NCBI GenBank assembly: GCA_029783825.1
Contig: JAREIK010002618.1
Span: forward strand, 355,676 to 419,675
Direction of reading: 5' to 3'
Length of the DNA stretch: 64,000 nucleotides
Source: Sapria himalayana
Taxonomy: Eukaryota > Streptophyta > Magnoliopsida > Malpighiales > Rafflesiaceae
Shown here: piece after piece, positions 12,183 to 28,002 of the stretch
Layout: each line of letters opens with the position of its first letter
How positions within the stretch are numbered: position 1 is the first letter of the stretch
Notes under the pieces: model-generated
Databases searched by the model: none
The model's input: the letters and a program-made list of their open reading frames with translations, nothing else
What the model was told of the DNA's origin: nothing
Made by a program: the position numbers and the translations under genes

Positions 12183-15100
12183 TATCTATCTATATAATTA
12201 TCTATCTAATTATCTTTCAATGTGTCAATCTATTAAGCTATCTATCTATCTATTTGTCTAAGAATCTAACTATCTAACAATTTATCTATCTATTTGTAAA
12301 GCTATATAAATATCTTTCAATCTATTAGTCTTTATATATGTGGATCATAGTAATTATATAACTATTTATTTATATATCTAGCGATCTATCTAATTATATG
12401 TATATCTATCCATCTATTTTTCTATCTATCTATCTATCTATTATTCTATCTATTTTTCTATCTGTCTATATGTCTATCTAACTATTTATTAATCTATATA
12501 TCAGTCTAAATATCTATCTATCTATATGTCTATCTTTCAATCAATATATCAGTCTATTTGTCTATCTATCTATCTGTCTATCTATCTATATATCTATTTT
12601 TTTATCTATGTACATGCCTTGTGACTATCTATGTATCTGTCTATCTATCATCTATCTATCTATTAGTGTATCTATCTATATGTCAATCTATATATCTATC
12701 TATCCGTATGTCTATATGCTTATCAGTTTATCTGTCTATTTGTCTTTCTTTCTATTTGTCTATCAATCTATTTATATTTATGTGTATCAATTTATTAGTC
12801 TATCTATTTATTTGTTTACATGTGTATATATTTATCTATATATTTATCTAACTTTCTATGTATCTATTTATCTATCTACCTATCTATAATTTATATCTTC
12901 TTGTCTATATATCTATTTATCTATATGTGTTATATATATATCTATTAATCAATCAATTTGTCTATATGTTTCTCTATTTATCTATATAACTAGCTAAGTT
13001 TATAACTTTCTAACTAATTATTTGTCAATTTGTCTATCTATCTAACTATCTAAGTACTAACTTTTTGTCTATCATTCTTTTTATCTATCAATCTATGAGT
13101 CTATCTATCTGTCAGCATATATGTCTATCTAGCAATATGTTTATATATCTATCTATCAGTCTATCTATTAATTTTTTAGCTATGTATCAATCTATTTATC
13201 TATGTACCTATTTATATATCTATTTATCTATCCATCTTTCTAATATTCTATATGTCTATCTATTTATCTTTATATCTATCTATCTATTGATCTATTGATT
13301 TGTCTATCTATCTATCTTTCTTTCTATTGATCTATCTATATATCTATTTTTCTATCTATCTACCTGACTATATATGTATGTATGTATCTATCTATCTATC
13401 TATATGTCTATCTGTATATTTCTCTATCTATCAATTTATATATTTTCCTATTAGTCTATTTATCTATCTATCTATCTATCTGTCTATCAATTTATATGTC
13501 TATCTTTTTATCTATTTATTTATCTATTTGGATATTGATCTATCTATTCATCTATTTGTCAATATGTTTAACTATCAATCTATCATTCTATCGATATACA
13601 TATTTGTTTATTTGCATATATTCTTATCTATCTATTTGTCTATCTCTCTATTTTTCTATCTATTTATGTTTCAATTATTCTATCTATGTATCTACTATAT
13701 TTTTATTTGTCTATCTATGTACTTATCTCATTATCTATTTATCTATCTATTTCTCTCTCTGTGTCTATGTGTGTAACAGTCTATCTATCCCTCTACCTAT
13801 CTATCTTTTTATCCTTTTTTATTTTTATATATCTAATTATTTATCTATCTACCAATATATTTTTTTTCAGTCTTTTTGTTTAATATCTTTTTATCTATTT
13901 ATCTGTATATCTATCTATTTATTCATTTATCTATATATAAGTCTATTTGTGTATCTATCTATCTATCTATTTCTATATTTGTTTTCTGTCTATATGTCTA
14001 TCTATCTATCTATCCGTCTATATGGCTATATGTCTATCTATATTTCTATTAATTTGTTAATATGTAAATCTATGTATCTATATTTCTATCTATCTAACTA
14101 TTAATCTATCTAAATATCCAACTATCTATTTGCCTATTTATCTATCTGTCAAAGATTTTAACTAAGTTTCTATCTATCAGTCTATTGGTCATCAATATAT
14201 CTATCTATTTGTCTGTCTGTCTATTTGTCTATATATATATATATATATATCTATTTATTTATCTATTTATGTGTCTATGTATCTATTTGCCTATATATTT
14301 ATGTCTATTTATTAATCTAACTATTTGTCTATCTATCTATTTGTCTTTCTATCTGTATATCTATAAATCTATCTATCTTTTTATTTTCCTATAAACCTAT
14401 CTGTCTATATGTATATCTATCAATCTATGTATCTATATGTCTATCATTCTATCTATCTATCTATCTATCTAATTATCTATATCTATCTTTGTCTATATAT
14501 CAATTTTTCTCTATAACTATCGATTTATCTATCTATAAGTCTATCTATATATCTGTCTATCTTTTTATCAATCTATCTATCTATATATCTATATATCTAT
14601 ATAACTATATATCTATATATCTATATTTATATATAATTATCTATCTATTTGTATATTTGTCTATCTCTTTATATGTTCATCTATTTATTTGTTTATTATC
14701 TAAATGTCTATATGTCTATTTATCTATATATCAATGTAATAATCTAATGATTTATCTATTTATCTATATATCTATCTAACTATTTAACTATGGAACTATC
14801 TAACTATTTATATATCTATCTATCTATCTATATTTTTGTCTATATGATAATTTGTCAATCTGTATGTTAGTCTATCTATTTATATTTTTATATATCTATC
14901 TTATTATCTAACTATCTTACTATCTATTAGTCTATTAGTATATCCGTCTATGTGTCTATTTATCAATCTATCTAGTTGTCAATCTATCTATCTAGTTATC
15001 TATCTTTCTACCAATGTGTATATCTGTCTATCTATTTATCTATATATCTATTTGTGTATATATATATATATATATGTATCTATGTTTCTATCTATCGATG

Positions 15101-16108
15101 GTTCTATCTATCTATTTGTGGGTATGTATATATATATATATATATATATCTTTATAACTACCTATCTATCTATCTATTTATTTGTGTATCTATCTATCTG
15201 TCTATTTGACTATCTAACTATCTATCAGTCAATCAATTGATCTGTCAATATGTCTATTGATGTATCTATCAATTAATCTATTTGTATTTGTGTTTATATG
15301 TATCAATTTACATATATCTATTTGTCTTTCTATCTATCTCCCAATCTACCTATCTTCTTATCTATCTATCTGTCTATTTGTCTATCTATTTATTTATTTA
15401 TCTATCTGTCTATATATCTATTTATCTATGTGTCTATCTATCTATTTGTCTATCTATCTATCTAGTTTTCTATCATTTGATGTATCTATCTATCTATTTG
15501 TCTATCTACATATCTTTCTATCTACCTATCTATCATTTAGGCTATCTAACAATCTATCTATCTGCATTATTATCTATCTATCTATCTATCTATTTATCTA
15601 TCTATATATCTTTGTGTCTATATGTCAAACTATATAACAGGCTATTCTTCTATTGATCTATCTATTTATCTATCTATTTGTCTAGGCACATATATATTTA
15701 TCTCTCTATTTATCAATATATTTATCTATAAATATATAAATATCTATCTATATATTTGTCTATATGTTTATTTGACTATTTATAAATCTGACTATTTCTA
15801 TATCACTATCTATCTATCTATCTCTTTGTGTATATCTATCTATCTATCTGTATGTTTGTCTATCTATCTGTCTATCTATCAATTTATCTAATTATCTACC
15901 AGTCAAGTTTTCTATATTTTTATATATCAATATGTTTATTTTTTTTATCTTTCTTTTTGTTTATCTATCTATTTGTCAACTACTCTATCTTTTTTTATCT
16001 CTATCAGTCTATCTATCTATCTATCTATCTATATTTTAATGTAACTATCTAACTATCTATCTTTCTATCTATTTATCTATCGAACTATCCAACTATCTAT
16101 CAATCTAT

Positions 16109-16111
<3 letters not shown>

Positions 16112-16160
<49 letters not shown>
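16112..16160 (+). repeat. Compound (CA)n(TA)n microsatellite
   Basis: About 18 CA units run directly into 7 TA units, followed by T-rich sequence. The same CA-to-TA order recurs at 60927-60979. Confidence 0.95.
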
Positions 16161-16936
16161 TTTTTAATTTATATCTAAACGTTTATCTATCTATCTATCT
16201 ATTTATTTGTCTATGTAAGTATTTATCTATTTATCTATATTTCTCGCTAACTTTCTATATATTTATCTATCTAACTCTCTATCTATCTTTCTATCTATTT
16301 AACTATATATATATATATATATCTCTGTCTGTCTATCTATATGTCTATCTTACTATCTATCTTTTTATCTATTTTCCTATTTGTCTATTTGTTCTCAATC
16401 AATCTATGTATCTTTCTATCTATATATATGTCTATCTGTATATCTATTTAAGTGTCTAACTATCTAACTTTCTATCTAGCTATATGTCTATGTCTATTTA
16501 TCAAACTTTCAACCTTTATATTAGACTATTAGTCTATTTGAATATCTATCTATCTATCTATCATTCTTTCTATATGTCTATCTATCTATCTATCTTTATA
16601 TCTAAATATCTATCTATTCACTGTCTATCTATCTATCAGTCTATTTATGTACCTGTCTAGGTGTGTATCTATCTATCTGTTTATTTGTCTATTTGTCTAT
16701 GTGCATGTGTCTATTTGTTTATGTTTCTATATATCTATCTGTCAATTTGTTTATCTGTAAATCTATCTCTCTATATATCTATCTATTTGTGTATATATCA
16801 ATCAATCAATATTTCTATGTATCTATACATCTATATATATATATCTATCTATCTATCTATTTTATATATTTATCTATCTGTCTATAACTATGTATATATC
16901 TATATATCTGCCTATTTGTATATATGGAAATGTCCC

Positions 16937-16969
<33 letters not shown>

Positions 16970-18866
16970 GTCTATCTATCTATTTATTTATCTATCTGAT
17001 TATCTATATGTTTATATGCTTATCCATCTACTAGTTTATCTAATCTATTTGTCTATAGGTCTATCTATTTTTTATATATCTTTATATCTATCTATCAATC
17101 TATATATATGTCTATTTTTCTTTTCTATTAATTTTTCTATCAATGTATTTATATATCTTTCTTTCTATCTATCTCTATATATTCCAATCCACATATCTAA
17201 TTATCTATCCATCTATATATATATTTGATTATATATCTATCTATTTTTTGTCTATCTAATTTTCTATCTATCATTTGTATATCTATTTATTTGACTATAA
17301 GTATATCTATATATCGGTCTATCTATCTCTATGTCAATATGTCTATCTATATTTATATCTTTCTATCATTCTATTTGTCTTTATATCATTCTATCATTCT
17401 ATTAATCTATCTATCATTCTATTTATCTATCTGTTTTTCTGTCAATCTGTCTATCTATCAATTTGTCTATATGTCTATTTGTCTATCTTCTTATCTTTCT
17501 ATCTATTTATCTATATGTCCGTATGTCTATCTATCTGTTTGTTTATCTCACTATCTCTCTAATTGTGTATCTATCTATCTATCGATATATTTATTTATCT
17601 ATCTATCTATTTCAATTTTTATCAATCTATCAATTTTTTTATTTATCTATCTACCTATCTTTCTATCTATATATCTGTCTATCTATCTATATATTTATCT
17701 GGCAATCTATTTATCGAAATATTTGTATATATATCTATCTATCTATCTGTGTGCATATCTATTTATCTCTCTATCTCTCAACAATTTATTTGTCAATCAA
17801 TCCATCAATCTATCTATATGTCTATTTGTTTTTCTTTCTATCTCTCTTTCTGTTTTTCTATTTATTTGTCTTTCAGTCTATCTTTCTATATCTATATATG
17901 TTAATCTATCTTTCAATGTGTATATCTATCAATCTATCTATGTATCTATTTTTAAATTAATCAAACTATCTAACTATCTTTCTATATATCTATTTATCTT
18001 TCTTTCAATATATATATCTATCTTTTTATCTATATATTTCTATATATCATTTTATTTGTATATCTATAGGCCTGTCTATATATCTATTTATCTATCTATT
18101 TATCTATCTATGTGTATATCTATTTATCCATCTATCTATCTAGAACTCTATCTATATATATGTCTATTTGTACATCTATTCTTCTTTTTATTTTTCCATC
18201 TATCTATATTTTTAGCTATGTTTCTGTCTATATAAATATTTGTCAACCTGTCTAACTATTTATCTAAATATCTAATTATCACTCTATCAGTATATCTAGC
18301 TATTTGTATCTAAAACTATCCATCTATCTATCTATATATATGTCTATCTGTCTATCTATTTATCATTCTATCTTTCTATCAACCTATATATCTATCTGTT
18401 TATATATATATTTACTATTTATCTATTTGTCTAATTTTCTATCTATCTATATATCTATTTGTCTATGTATCTCTCTATCAATCTTTCTATCTCTCTATCC
18501 ATCTATCTATATGTATATCTGACTATCTATCTATTTGTATATATATATATATATATATATCTATCTATCTATCTATCTTTCTATCTATTTATCTGAATAT
18601 CTATTTGTCTATGTCTATTTGTCTAATTATCTATTTGTATATTTGTCTAAAAGTTTATCTATCTAAATGTCTATCTATCTAAATGACTGCCTGCCAATCT
18701 ACCTTTTTATCTATCTATCAATCTATCAATCTGTTATTCTATATGACAATCTTTTTATCTATATAATGATCTAACTATATTTCTATTTATTAGTCTATTA
18801 GTCTATTAGCATATCAGTCTTTTTATCGATCTCTCTATCTATCTATCTTTTTGTCTATCTATCTGT

Positions 18867-18868
<2 letters not shown>

Positions 18869-18917
<49 letters not shown>
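18869..18917 (+). repeat. (AT)24 microsatellite
   Basis: An uninterrupted AT run inside the TCTA array, among the longest in the window. Confidence 0.95.
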
Positions 18918-18919
<2 letters not shown>

Positions 18920-21900
18920 TTTCTTTCTATTAATCTATCTATCTATCTTTCTATTTTATTATCTATCTATCTATAAATTTATCTATATAACTTTATATAT
19001 ATCTGTATATCTATCTATTTGTAAGTCTCGCTATCGATCTATATATCTTTTTGTCTATCTATATACTTATAAGTCTGTCTATCAATCAATCTATCTATCT
19101 ATCAATGAATCAATCAATCTGTCTATATATCAATCTTTCTATATTTCTATCTCTCTTTCCATCTATCTATATATATGACAATCGGAGTAACTATATATCT
19201 GTCTTTCTATTTATCTATCGATAAACCTATCTATCTAACTATATATATATATATATATAATTATTTTCCTATCTTTCTTTTTTCAATCTATCAATATGTC
19301 TATTTATATATCTCTCTATCTGTCTATTTGTATATCTTTCTACCTATCTATTTGTTTATCTATCTATTTGTCAATTTATTTATATGTTTGTATATCTATT
19401 TTTTATATTTTTTTATATCTAATATCTAATTTTCTAACTTTCTAATTGTCTATCTATCTAACTATTTATTTATCTGTCTATCCCTCTATTTGTCTTATGC
19501 ATATCTGTCTATTTGTCTATCTGTCTAGATGTCTATCTATCTAAATGTCTATTTATCCAAATTTCTATCAATCTATCGGTCTATCAATCTATCTATCTAT
19601 GTATCAATCAATTAATATTTTATTCCTTTCTATCAATATATTTATCTTTCTATCTAATTTACTAATTTTTTTAATATCTAACTATCTTTCTTTCTATTTG
19701 TCAAATAATCTAACTATATTTATATGTATCAGTCTAATAGTCTATTAGCCTATTAGTCTTTCTATATATCTCAGTATCTATCTATCTATTTGTATAACTA
19801 TCTATCTGTTGATTTTTATATGTCTAAATGTATATCAATCTATCTTTCGATCTTTCTATCTCACTATTTGTATATCTATCTATCTATCTAAATTTCTATC
19901 TATCTATCTATATATCTATTTGTCTAAATGTCTAACTATCTAACTATCTATCTATGTATCTATATATCTGTCTAACTATTTAACTATATATTAGCCTATT
20001 TGTATATCTAACTATCTGTCTAACTATATGTGCCTATGTGTTTATCTATATAACTTTTTCTGTCTATCAATCTAGTTGTCTATGTATCTATCTACTTATC
20101 TTTTTGTCTATCTATTTGTCTGTGTCTATTTGTCGATCAATCATTTTATCTTTTTGTCTTTATGTATATATGTTTATCTATATATCTATCTATTTATCTA
20201 TCTATCAATATTTCTATTTGTATATCTATCTATCTATCTATCATTTTGTCTACATGTCTTTCTGTTGATCTAAATATATGTGTAACTTTCTAACTATCTA
20301 TTATTCAATCTATCAATCTATCTAAATATCTAATTGTCTTTATGTATATAAATCTATCAATTTGTCCGTGTCTATAAAACTCTCTATTTATCTAACTATT
20401 TTTTTGTCTGCCTATCTATCTATCTATATATATGTTTATTTATCGATTTATCTATGAGTCTATCTTTCTATCTTTCTAATTGGATAATTATATATATGTC
20501 TATCTATTTATATCATTTTATTTATCTATCTGTCTGTCTATTTGTTTGTATATTTATTTATCAATCAATCATTCAATCTATTTATCTATCTATCTGTCTG
20601 TCTGTCTATATGTCTATCTATCTATTTATCTATATATCAATTAGCTTATCATTCCATATGTATATCTATATATCTATTTATCTATCTATCTGTCTGTGTG
20701 TCTATTTCTCTATCTGTATATATGTGTATCTATCTATCTATCTTACTATCTTTATGTATATCATTCTATCAGTAAATCTATCTATTTATCAATCTATATA
20801 TCTATTTGTCTATCTGTTTTCCTCTATCTATTTATATGTCTATCTATTTATATGTCTATCTATTTATATGTCTATCTATTAATTAATCAACCTATATGTC
20901 TATCTATCTATGTATCTATGTGTCTATCTATCTATATGTCTCTCTATCTAACTATTACTCCGTTTATATATCTTTATAGTTGAATATCTATATATCATTC
21001 TATCTATCTATCTATCTATCGTTCTAAGTATCTATCTGGTGATTTTTATCTATTTATCTTTGAATATATATATATATATATATATATATGTCTATATATC
21101 TATCTGTCTATCTAAATATTTGCCTATCTTTCTATCTATATTTATATCTTTCTATATATCAATCTATCTATCTATATATGAATCTATATGTATTTATGTC
21201 TATTAATATTTGTTTCTATCTATCTACCTATCTAGGTATCTGTCTATATGTATATCTATCTATCTTTCTTTATGTCTATGTATTTATCTGTCTAACTGTA
21301 TATCTCACAATCTATCTATATATTTATCTCTCTATTTATCTTTCTATTTATCTCTCAATCTGTTTATCTATCTATCCGTCTTTCTATCTATCTATTTGTC
21401 AATTTGTCTATCTATCTATCTATCTCTTATTTATCTGTATATTTGTCTACCTTCTTATATGTCTATCTATCTATTTATATATCTATTTGTATATTTATCT
21501 ATCTGTCAATCTAGTAATTTATCTATTTTTTTATTATTCTATATTTCTATCTATCTATCTATATATCTATCCCTCTCTATATCTCTTTCTCTCTAGTTGT
21601 CTATTAGTCTATCACTTTAACTATTTATCTGTCAATTTGGCAATCTATCTATCTATCTATCTGGTTGTCTATTTATATATCTGTCTATCGATCTATTTGT
21701 CTATTTGTATATCTTTCTTTATATCTATCTATCTATCTATCTTTATTTCTATATGTTTATCTATCTGTTTATATATTTGTCTGTCAATCAATCTATCTAT
21801 CTATTTAGCTATCTACCTATCTATCAGTCTAACTATCTATATGCCAATCTATTTATCATCTATCTATCTTCCAATCTATTTATCATTTATCTGTCTGTTA

Positions 21901-21924
21901 ATATATCTATCTACATATCTATCT

Positions 21925-21975
21925 TGAGTGTTGCATCTACCTCAACTCTTTCATAATATATATTTCATATTATAT
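21925..21975. other. Small unique patch inside the array
   Basis: Sequence such as TTGAGTGTTGCATCTACC and CTCAACTCTTTCATAATA does not fit TCTA variation. It could be a remnant of an excised or decayed insertion. I see no terminal repeats. Confidence 0.5.
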
Positions 21976-23396
21976 GTCTATCAATCTATCTAGTTGTCTA
22001 TCTTTCTATCTTTCTATTTGTCTATCTATCTTTATTTTGTTTATCTATCTTTCTATGTATCGATCTATCTATTTATCTTTCTATCTATATTTGTCTATCT
22101 ATTTAACTCTATCTCTATATGTCTATCTATAATTTTTTTTATCTATCTGTCTATCAGTCTATCTATCGATCATTCTATGTAAGTATATATCTATGTGTCT
22201 ATCTATCTATCTATTTTTCTATCTATATTCTATTAATCAATTTATTTATCTAAATATTTATTTGTCTATATATATATATATATATATATCTATCTATCTA
22301 TCTATCTATGTATCTATCTATCTAAATATTTTTCTATCTATCAGTCTAACTATCTTTCTTTCTTTCTTTCAATCTATATGTATATCTATCTATGTATTTA
22401 TTAATCTATATATCTATCAAACCATCTTTATATCTTTCTATTTCTCAATCTATATATTTATCTGTCTATCTATCTATCTATCATTCTGTATAAATATATA
22501 CCTATATATCAATATGTATCTCTATCTTTCTATCTATTTCTATATCTATTTCTATATCTATCTCTATATCTATTTGTTTATCTATATATTTATCTATCTA
22601 TCTATCTGTATATCTATCTATCTATCTGTCTATCTATCTAACTTTATATTTATCTATCCATATATATATATATCTGTCTATCTATATATCTATCTATCTT
22701 TCAATCAATCAATCTATCTATCTATATATCTATCTCTATGTCTGTCTATGTATCTGTCGAACTAAATATTTATATATAGATCTATTTATTTGTCTATTTA
22801 TCTATCTATATATGAGTATATCTATGGATCTTTATATCTCTCTATCTATCTATCTAACTATCTATCTTTCTTTCTTTCTTTCTATCTACTCTATATCTAT
22901 CTGTCTATCTGTCTGTCTGTCTGGCTATCTATCTATTGATCATTTTTCCTAACTATCTGTCTATTAATTTATCTATCAATCTATCTTTTAATCAATCAAT
23001 CAATCAATATCTAATTATCTATTTATCTATCTTATCTTTATCTATTTGTAATCTATCTATCTATCTATCTATCTAACTATCTATATATCTGTCTATCTTT
23101 CAATTTATCCATCTGTTTATATATTAGTTTATCTATTTGTCTATCTATTTCTCTATCTATTTATCTATCAATCTATTTGTATATCTATCTGTCAACCTAT
23201 CTATCTATCTATCTATCTATCTGTCTATCTGTCTGTCTGTCTATCTATTATCTCTCTATATATCTGTTATTCTATCTATCTATCGATATATCTATATCTT
23301 TATCTATATTCTATCTATCTATCTATCTATTTGTTTATATATCCATTTATCTATTTGTCTTTCTATCTATCTGTAAGTGTAACTATCTCTCTGTAT

Positions 23397-23400
<4 letters not shown>

Positions 23401-23439
<39 letters not shown>
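23401..23439 (+). repeat. (AT)19 microsatellite
   Basis: A pure AT run within the array. Confidence 0.95.
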
Positions 23440-23440
<1 letters not shown>

Positions 23441-23577
23441 ATCTATCTATCTATTTATATATGTATGTGTCTATCTATCTATATATGTATCTATCTCTCT
23501 ATCACTCTTACTATCTATCGATCTCTCTTTCTATTAATCTATATATTTATCTATCTATAAATATTTCTATGTATCTT

Positions 23578-23578
<1 letters not shown>

Positions 23579-23618
<40 letters not shown>

Positions 23619-23619
23619 C
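23579..23619 (+). repeat. Compound (GT)n(AT)n microsatellite
   Basis: Nine GT units followed by about twelve AT units, lying 140 bases after another long AT run. Confidence 0.95.
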
Positions 23620-23995
23620 TTTCTATCTATCTATCTATCTATCTTCTATCTATCTATCTTTCATTCTTTCTTTTTATTGATCTACCTATCTATCTATTTA
23701 TGTTTCTTTCTATCATTATGTCTATTTATCTATCAATCAATATGTCTATCTATCTATCTTTATAGCTCTCAATCTATCTATAGATCTATCATTTAAACTA
23801 TATATCTTTATATTTATCAATCTACCTATAAATCTATCTTTTAAAATATCTAACAATCTATCTATCTTTTTGTCTATTTATCTATCTATTTATTTATATA
23901 CCTATCTATCTTTCTATCTATATTTCTATTTTTCTGGCTATCAATATGTCAATCTATCTATGTATTTATCAGTCTATCTTTCTTACTATATATAG

Positions 23996-23996
<1 letters not shown>

Positions 23997-24027
<31 letters not shown>
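23997..24027 (+). repeat. (AT)15 microsatellite
   Basis: A pure TA run within the array, preceded by ACTATATATAGT. Confidence 0.95.
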
Positions 24028-24029
<2 letters not shown>

Positions 24030-24530
24030 ATATATCACTCTATTTGTTTGTCTATCAATCTATCATTCTATCCATCAATCTATATATCTAACTATCTATA
24101 TATTAATCTATCGATTGATTGTCAATCAAAATATCTATCTATATATATTTTTGTTTATATATCTATTTATCTATATGTCTATCTAAATGTCTATCTATCT
24201 TTTTATCTATTTGTTAATCTATCTATCTGTGTATCTATCTATCTATCTATCTACCTATCAATCTATCTCTTAGTCTATCTATTTGTTGCTCTATTTATCT
24301 ATCCATCTTTCTATCTGTCTGTCTGTTTATCTATCTGTTTATTTATCTATTTGTTTATTTATCTATCTATTTATCTATCTTTCTGTTTGTCTATATATCT
24401 ATCTATCTATATGTCTGCCTCCCTATCTATCTATCTATCTATCTATCTATAGATCTATATTTCTATCAGTCTATATGTCTTTTTATATGACTATATATCT
24501 ATCTATTTATTTGTCTATATGTCTATATAT

Positions 24531-24959
24531 ACTATATAAATGTGATATATATACTATATAATAATTATAACTGTAAATATATATAATTATATATTTAACA
24601 TTTATAAAAATATTTTAAACACAACATTATATCTAAACACTTGTATATTTATAAAAGTGTGAAGTTTTTTTTATGATTAATTTTTTTTAATCTTTAATGG
24701 ATTTCAAATCACCGGAAACTATGCTAGCTCTTAAAGTTATTTATATATTTATTGTTTAATGCTTACTTTTCATTGCTTATCTTATATGCAAGAGGGTTTA
24801 ATTTTGAGGTAATGCTTTCTACCCTTACTCAGCAAAATAAAACCAAAAATGTGATTTTTCACGTTGTCAAATAATTGAATATCTTGTTGCACAATGTTCT
24901 TTAAGGTTTTTCTAAATATCTTATTGCATGTTTTTATGATGCAAATGTGTAATATTTTT
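24531..24959. other. Unique AT-rich island, origin unknown
   Basis: About 430 bases without TCTA structure lie between array blocks. The left edge has a short direct repeat (ATATATACTATATA at about 24526 and 24547). The middle, around 24700-24860, is the least AT-biased part. I find no open frame of note, no terminal inverted repeats, no TG...CA ends and no clear target duplication. It may be a decayed insertion or an original non-repeat spacer. Confidence 0.6.
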
Positions 24960-25821
24960 CTATTTATTTCTATCTATAAGTCTATCTTTTTAATTGTCTT
25001 TCTATTTATTTCTATATCTATCTATCAAACTATATATCCATCATCTGTCTACCTATATATATGTATATTTGTCTATCTATCTAACTATATGTCTATCTAT
25101 CTATCTTTCTATTTGTCTATCTATCTATCTATCTATCTATGTTTTAGTCTATCTATCTATATATCTATCTATTTATCTATCTATCGATCTATCTATTTAT
25201 CTATCTATCTATTTATCTTTATATTGGTCAAATTGTCAATCTATTAATATGTCTATTTGTATATATGTCTATTTATCTATTTTTCTATCTATCTATTTGT
25301 CTATAAGTATATATATGTATCTATCTATATATTTATCTGTGTATATATCTCTTTATATGTCTATCCGTCAATCTGTTTGTTGGTTTAGATATCTATTTAT
25401 CTATCTTTTTTTCAATCGATCTATCTATCAATCAAACAATCTCTCTATTTGTCTTTGAATCTATATATCTATTTGTCTATATATGATTCTATTTATCTAC
25501 AAATCTATGTATATATCGATTTATCAATTTTTCTATCTTTCAATTTCTTTGTTTTTCTATTTATCTCTCTATCTATCAATTTGTCTATTTGTCTAACTAT
25601 ATGTATGTCGATATATCAATCTATCTATTATCTATTTGTCTACATGTCTATTTGCATATCTATCTTTTTGTTTATTTCTATTTGTCTATCTATCTACCTA
25701 TATATATATATATATATATTGATATTTATGTGTTTATCCAACTATCTATCTCTTTGTCTATCTATCTATCTATTTATCTATCTACTTATCTTTCTTTATA
25801 TCTGTATATCTATCTATCTTA

Positions 25822-25825
<4 letters not shown>

Positions 25826-25864
<39 letters not shown>
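25826..25864 (+). repeat. (AT)19 microsatellite
   Basis: A pure AT run within the array. Confidence 0.95.
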
Positions 25865-25866
<2 letters not shown>

Positions 25867-27950
25867 TGCTATCTTTCTCTTTATAAATCTTTTTATCTAT
25901 CTATTTGTCAATCTATCTATCTATTGATCTATCTATTTATATATTGTATGTCTATATTTATTTCTAATATCTATTTGTGTATCTATCTATCGATTTGTCT
26001 ATTTTTATATCTATCTATTTGTATATTTGTCTAAATGTCTATATGTCTATTCATCTATCTATATATTTATCCATCTTCTTATCTATCTATCTATCTAACT
26101 CACTATTTGTCTATCTTTCTATATATATTTGTGTATTTATATGTCTATCTATCTATCTATCTGTCAATTTTTTTATTTTCCTATTTATTTATCAGTCTAT
26201 CTGTCTATAAATCTATCTATCTATTTGCCTATTTGTCTATTTGTTTATATGTCTATCTATTTATCTTTCTTTTTATCAATCTATTTGTCTATCTATATAT
26301 TTGTTTATCTATCTGTCTATATAACTACTTATCTATTTCTTTATAGTTTATCTGTCTATGTATCTATCTATCTATCTATTTATCTTTTTGTCTATTTATT
26401 GATCTATTTCTCTTTCTATCTATATATGTGTTTATCTAGGTATTTGTTTATCTATCTATCTATAAATCTATCTTTATAACTATCTATCTATCTAATTATA
26501 TATATATATATATATATATATTTTTATTTATTTATTTATCTATCTTTATATATGTGTAATATATTTATAATTATTTTTCTATCTATATATTTCTATATAT
26601 TTGTCTTTTTGTCTGTCAATCTATTAGCCAATCTATCTATCTACTTGTCTACATATCAATCTATATATCTATCTATTAAACAATCTTTGTATCTATTTAT
26701 CTATCAATTTGTAAATCCATCTATCTCTTTGTTGAATTTTTGTCTGTCTATGTGTTGATTTGTCTATTTGTCTATCAATATGTATGTCTATCTATATATC
26801 TATCTATCGATATATCTATCTATCTATCTACATATCTATCTATTTTTTGCTCATCTATCTAACTATTTACTTATCTATATATCAATATATCCACTATTCA
26901 ATCAATCTATCTATCTATCTATATGTGTTTTTTTGTTTATTTATCTATCTATATGTCCATTTATCCATTTGCTTATCTATCTATCAATCAATTATTCTAT
27001 ATGTCTATCTATCTTTATGTCTATCTATCTATAATTTATATCTATTTATCTGTCTATCTATCTATTTATCTGTCCATCAGTCTATCTCAAAATATGCCTA
27101 TCTATTAATATGTCTATCTGTTTATCTATCTATCATTTTGTCAAATGGACTATCTATCAATTTTTCTTTCTTTCAACTGTCTATCTATCTATCTATATGT
27201 CTATCTATATATCTATGTATCTATTTATCTACAAACTTTATAACTATTTATATATCTATGTATATAGTAATCTATGTATCTATCTATCTATCTCATTGTA
27301 TGATTATCTATGTGTCTATCTATTGATTTGTCTACTAGTCTAACTATGTGTATGTCTATTTATTTATCTATTTGTATATCTATCTATCTATCTGTCTATA
27401 TTTCTATATTTCAATATGTCTATTTATATATCTATCTATTTATGTATATATACATCTATCTATTTTTTATCTATTTATTTATATGTCCATCTATCTATCT
27501 ATTTGTTTCTTTCTTTTATCTATCTATTTATCAATTAATCAATCTATATATGAATCTATTTATTTATCTATATGCTATCTATCTATTTATTTTTCAATCT
27601 ATCTAATTCACTATTTTTATATTTGTCGTTATATCTATTTGTCTATCTATATGTTTATCTTTTTGTCTATTTGTGTATCTATCGATCTATGTATTTATCT
27701 ATTTTTATATATATCTATTTTTATATTTGCCTATCTATTTATCTATCTATTAGTCTATTTGACTATCTATATATCTATCCATTTATCTATCTATCTCTCT
27801 CTCTATCTATTTGTTTATTTATCTATTTATCTATCTTTCTAACTATCTATCTATCAATCCAACTACCTACCTATATATCTATCGATCAATCTATGTATCT
27901 ATTTGTTTGTTTATTTGTCTATCTATTGATCTATTTATTTTACTATCTAT

Positions 27951-27952
<2 letters not shown>

Positions 27953-28000
<48 letters not shown>
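27953..28000 (+). repeat. (GT)24 microsatellite
   Basis: Forty-eight bases of uninterrupted GT, the longest GT run in the window. Translated, it gives the CVCVCV stretches seen in overlapping frames, which are artefacts. Confidence 0.95.

Positions 28001-28002
<2 letters not shown>

Larger units (their letters stand above)
12183..24530 (+). repeat. Degenerate TCTA array, block C
   Basis: Over 12 kb of TCTA units in the same orientation as the other blocks. The first 200 bases are the most diverged. The block holds many AT runs, for example 14231-14250, 15127-15149, 16943-16969, 18539-18560, 19240-19259, 21064-21089 and 22267-22289; longer ones are listed separately. Near 20823-20880 a 16-bp unit TATTTATATGTCTATC repeats three times. 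A 50-base non-repeat patch at about 21925-21975 interrupts it. No gene is supported. Confidence 0.95.
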
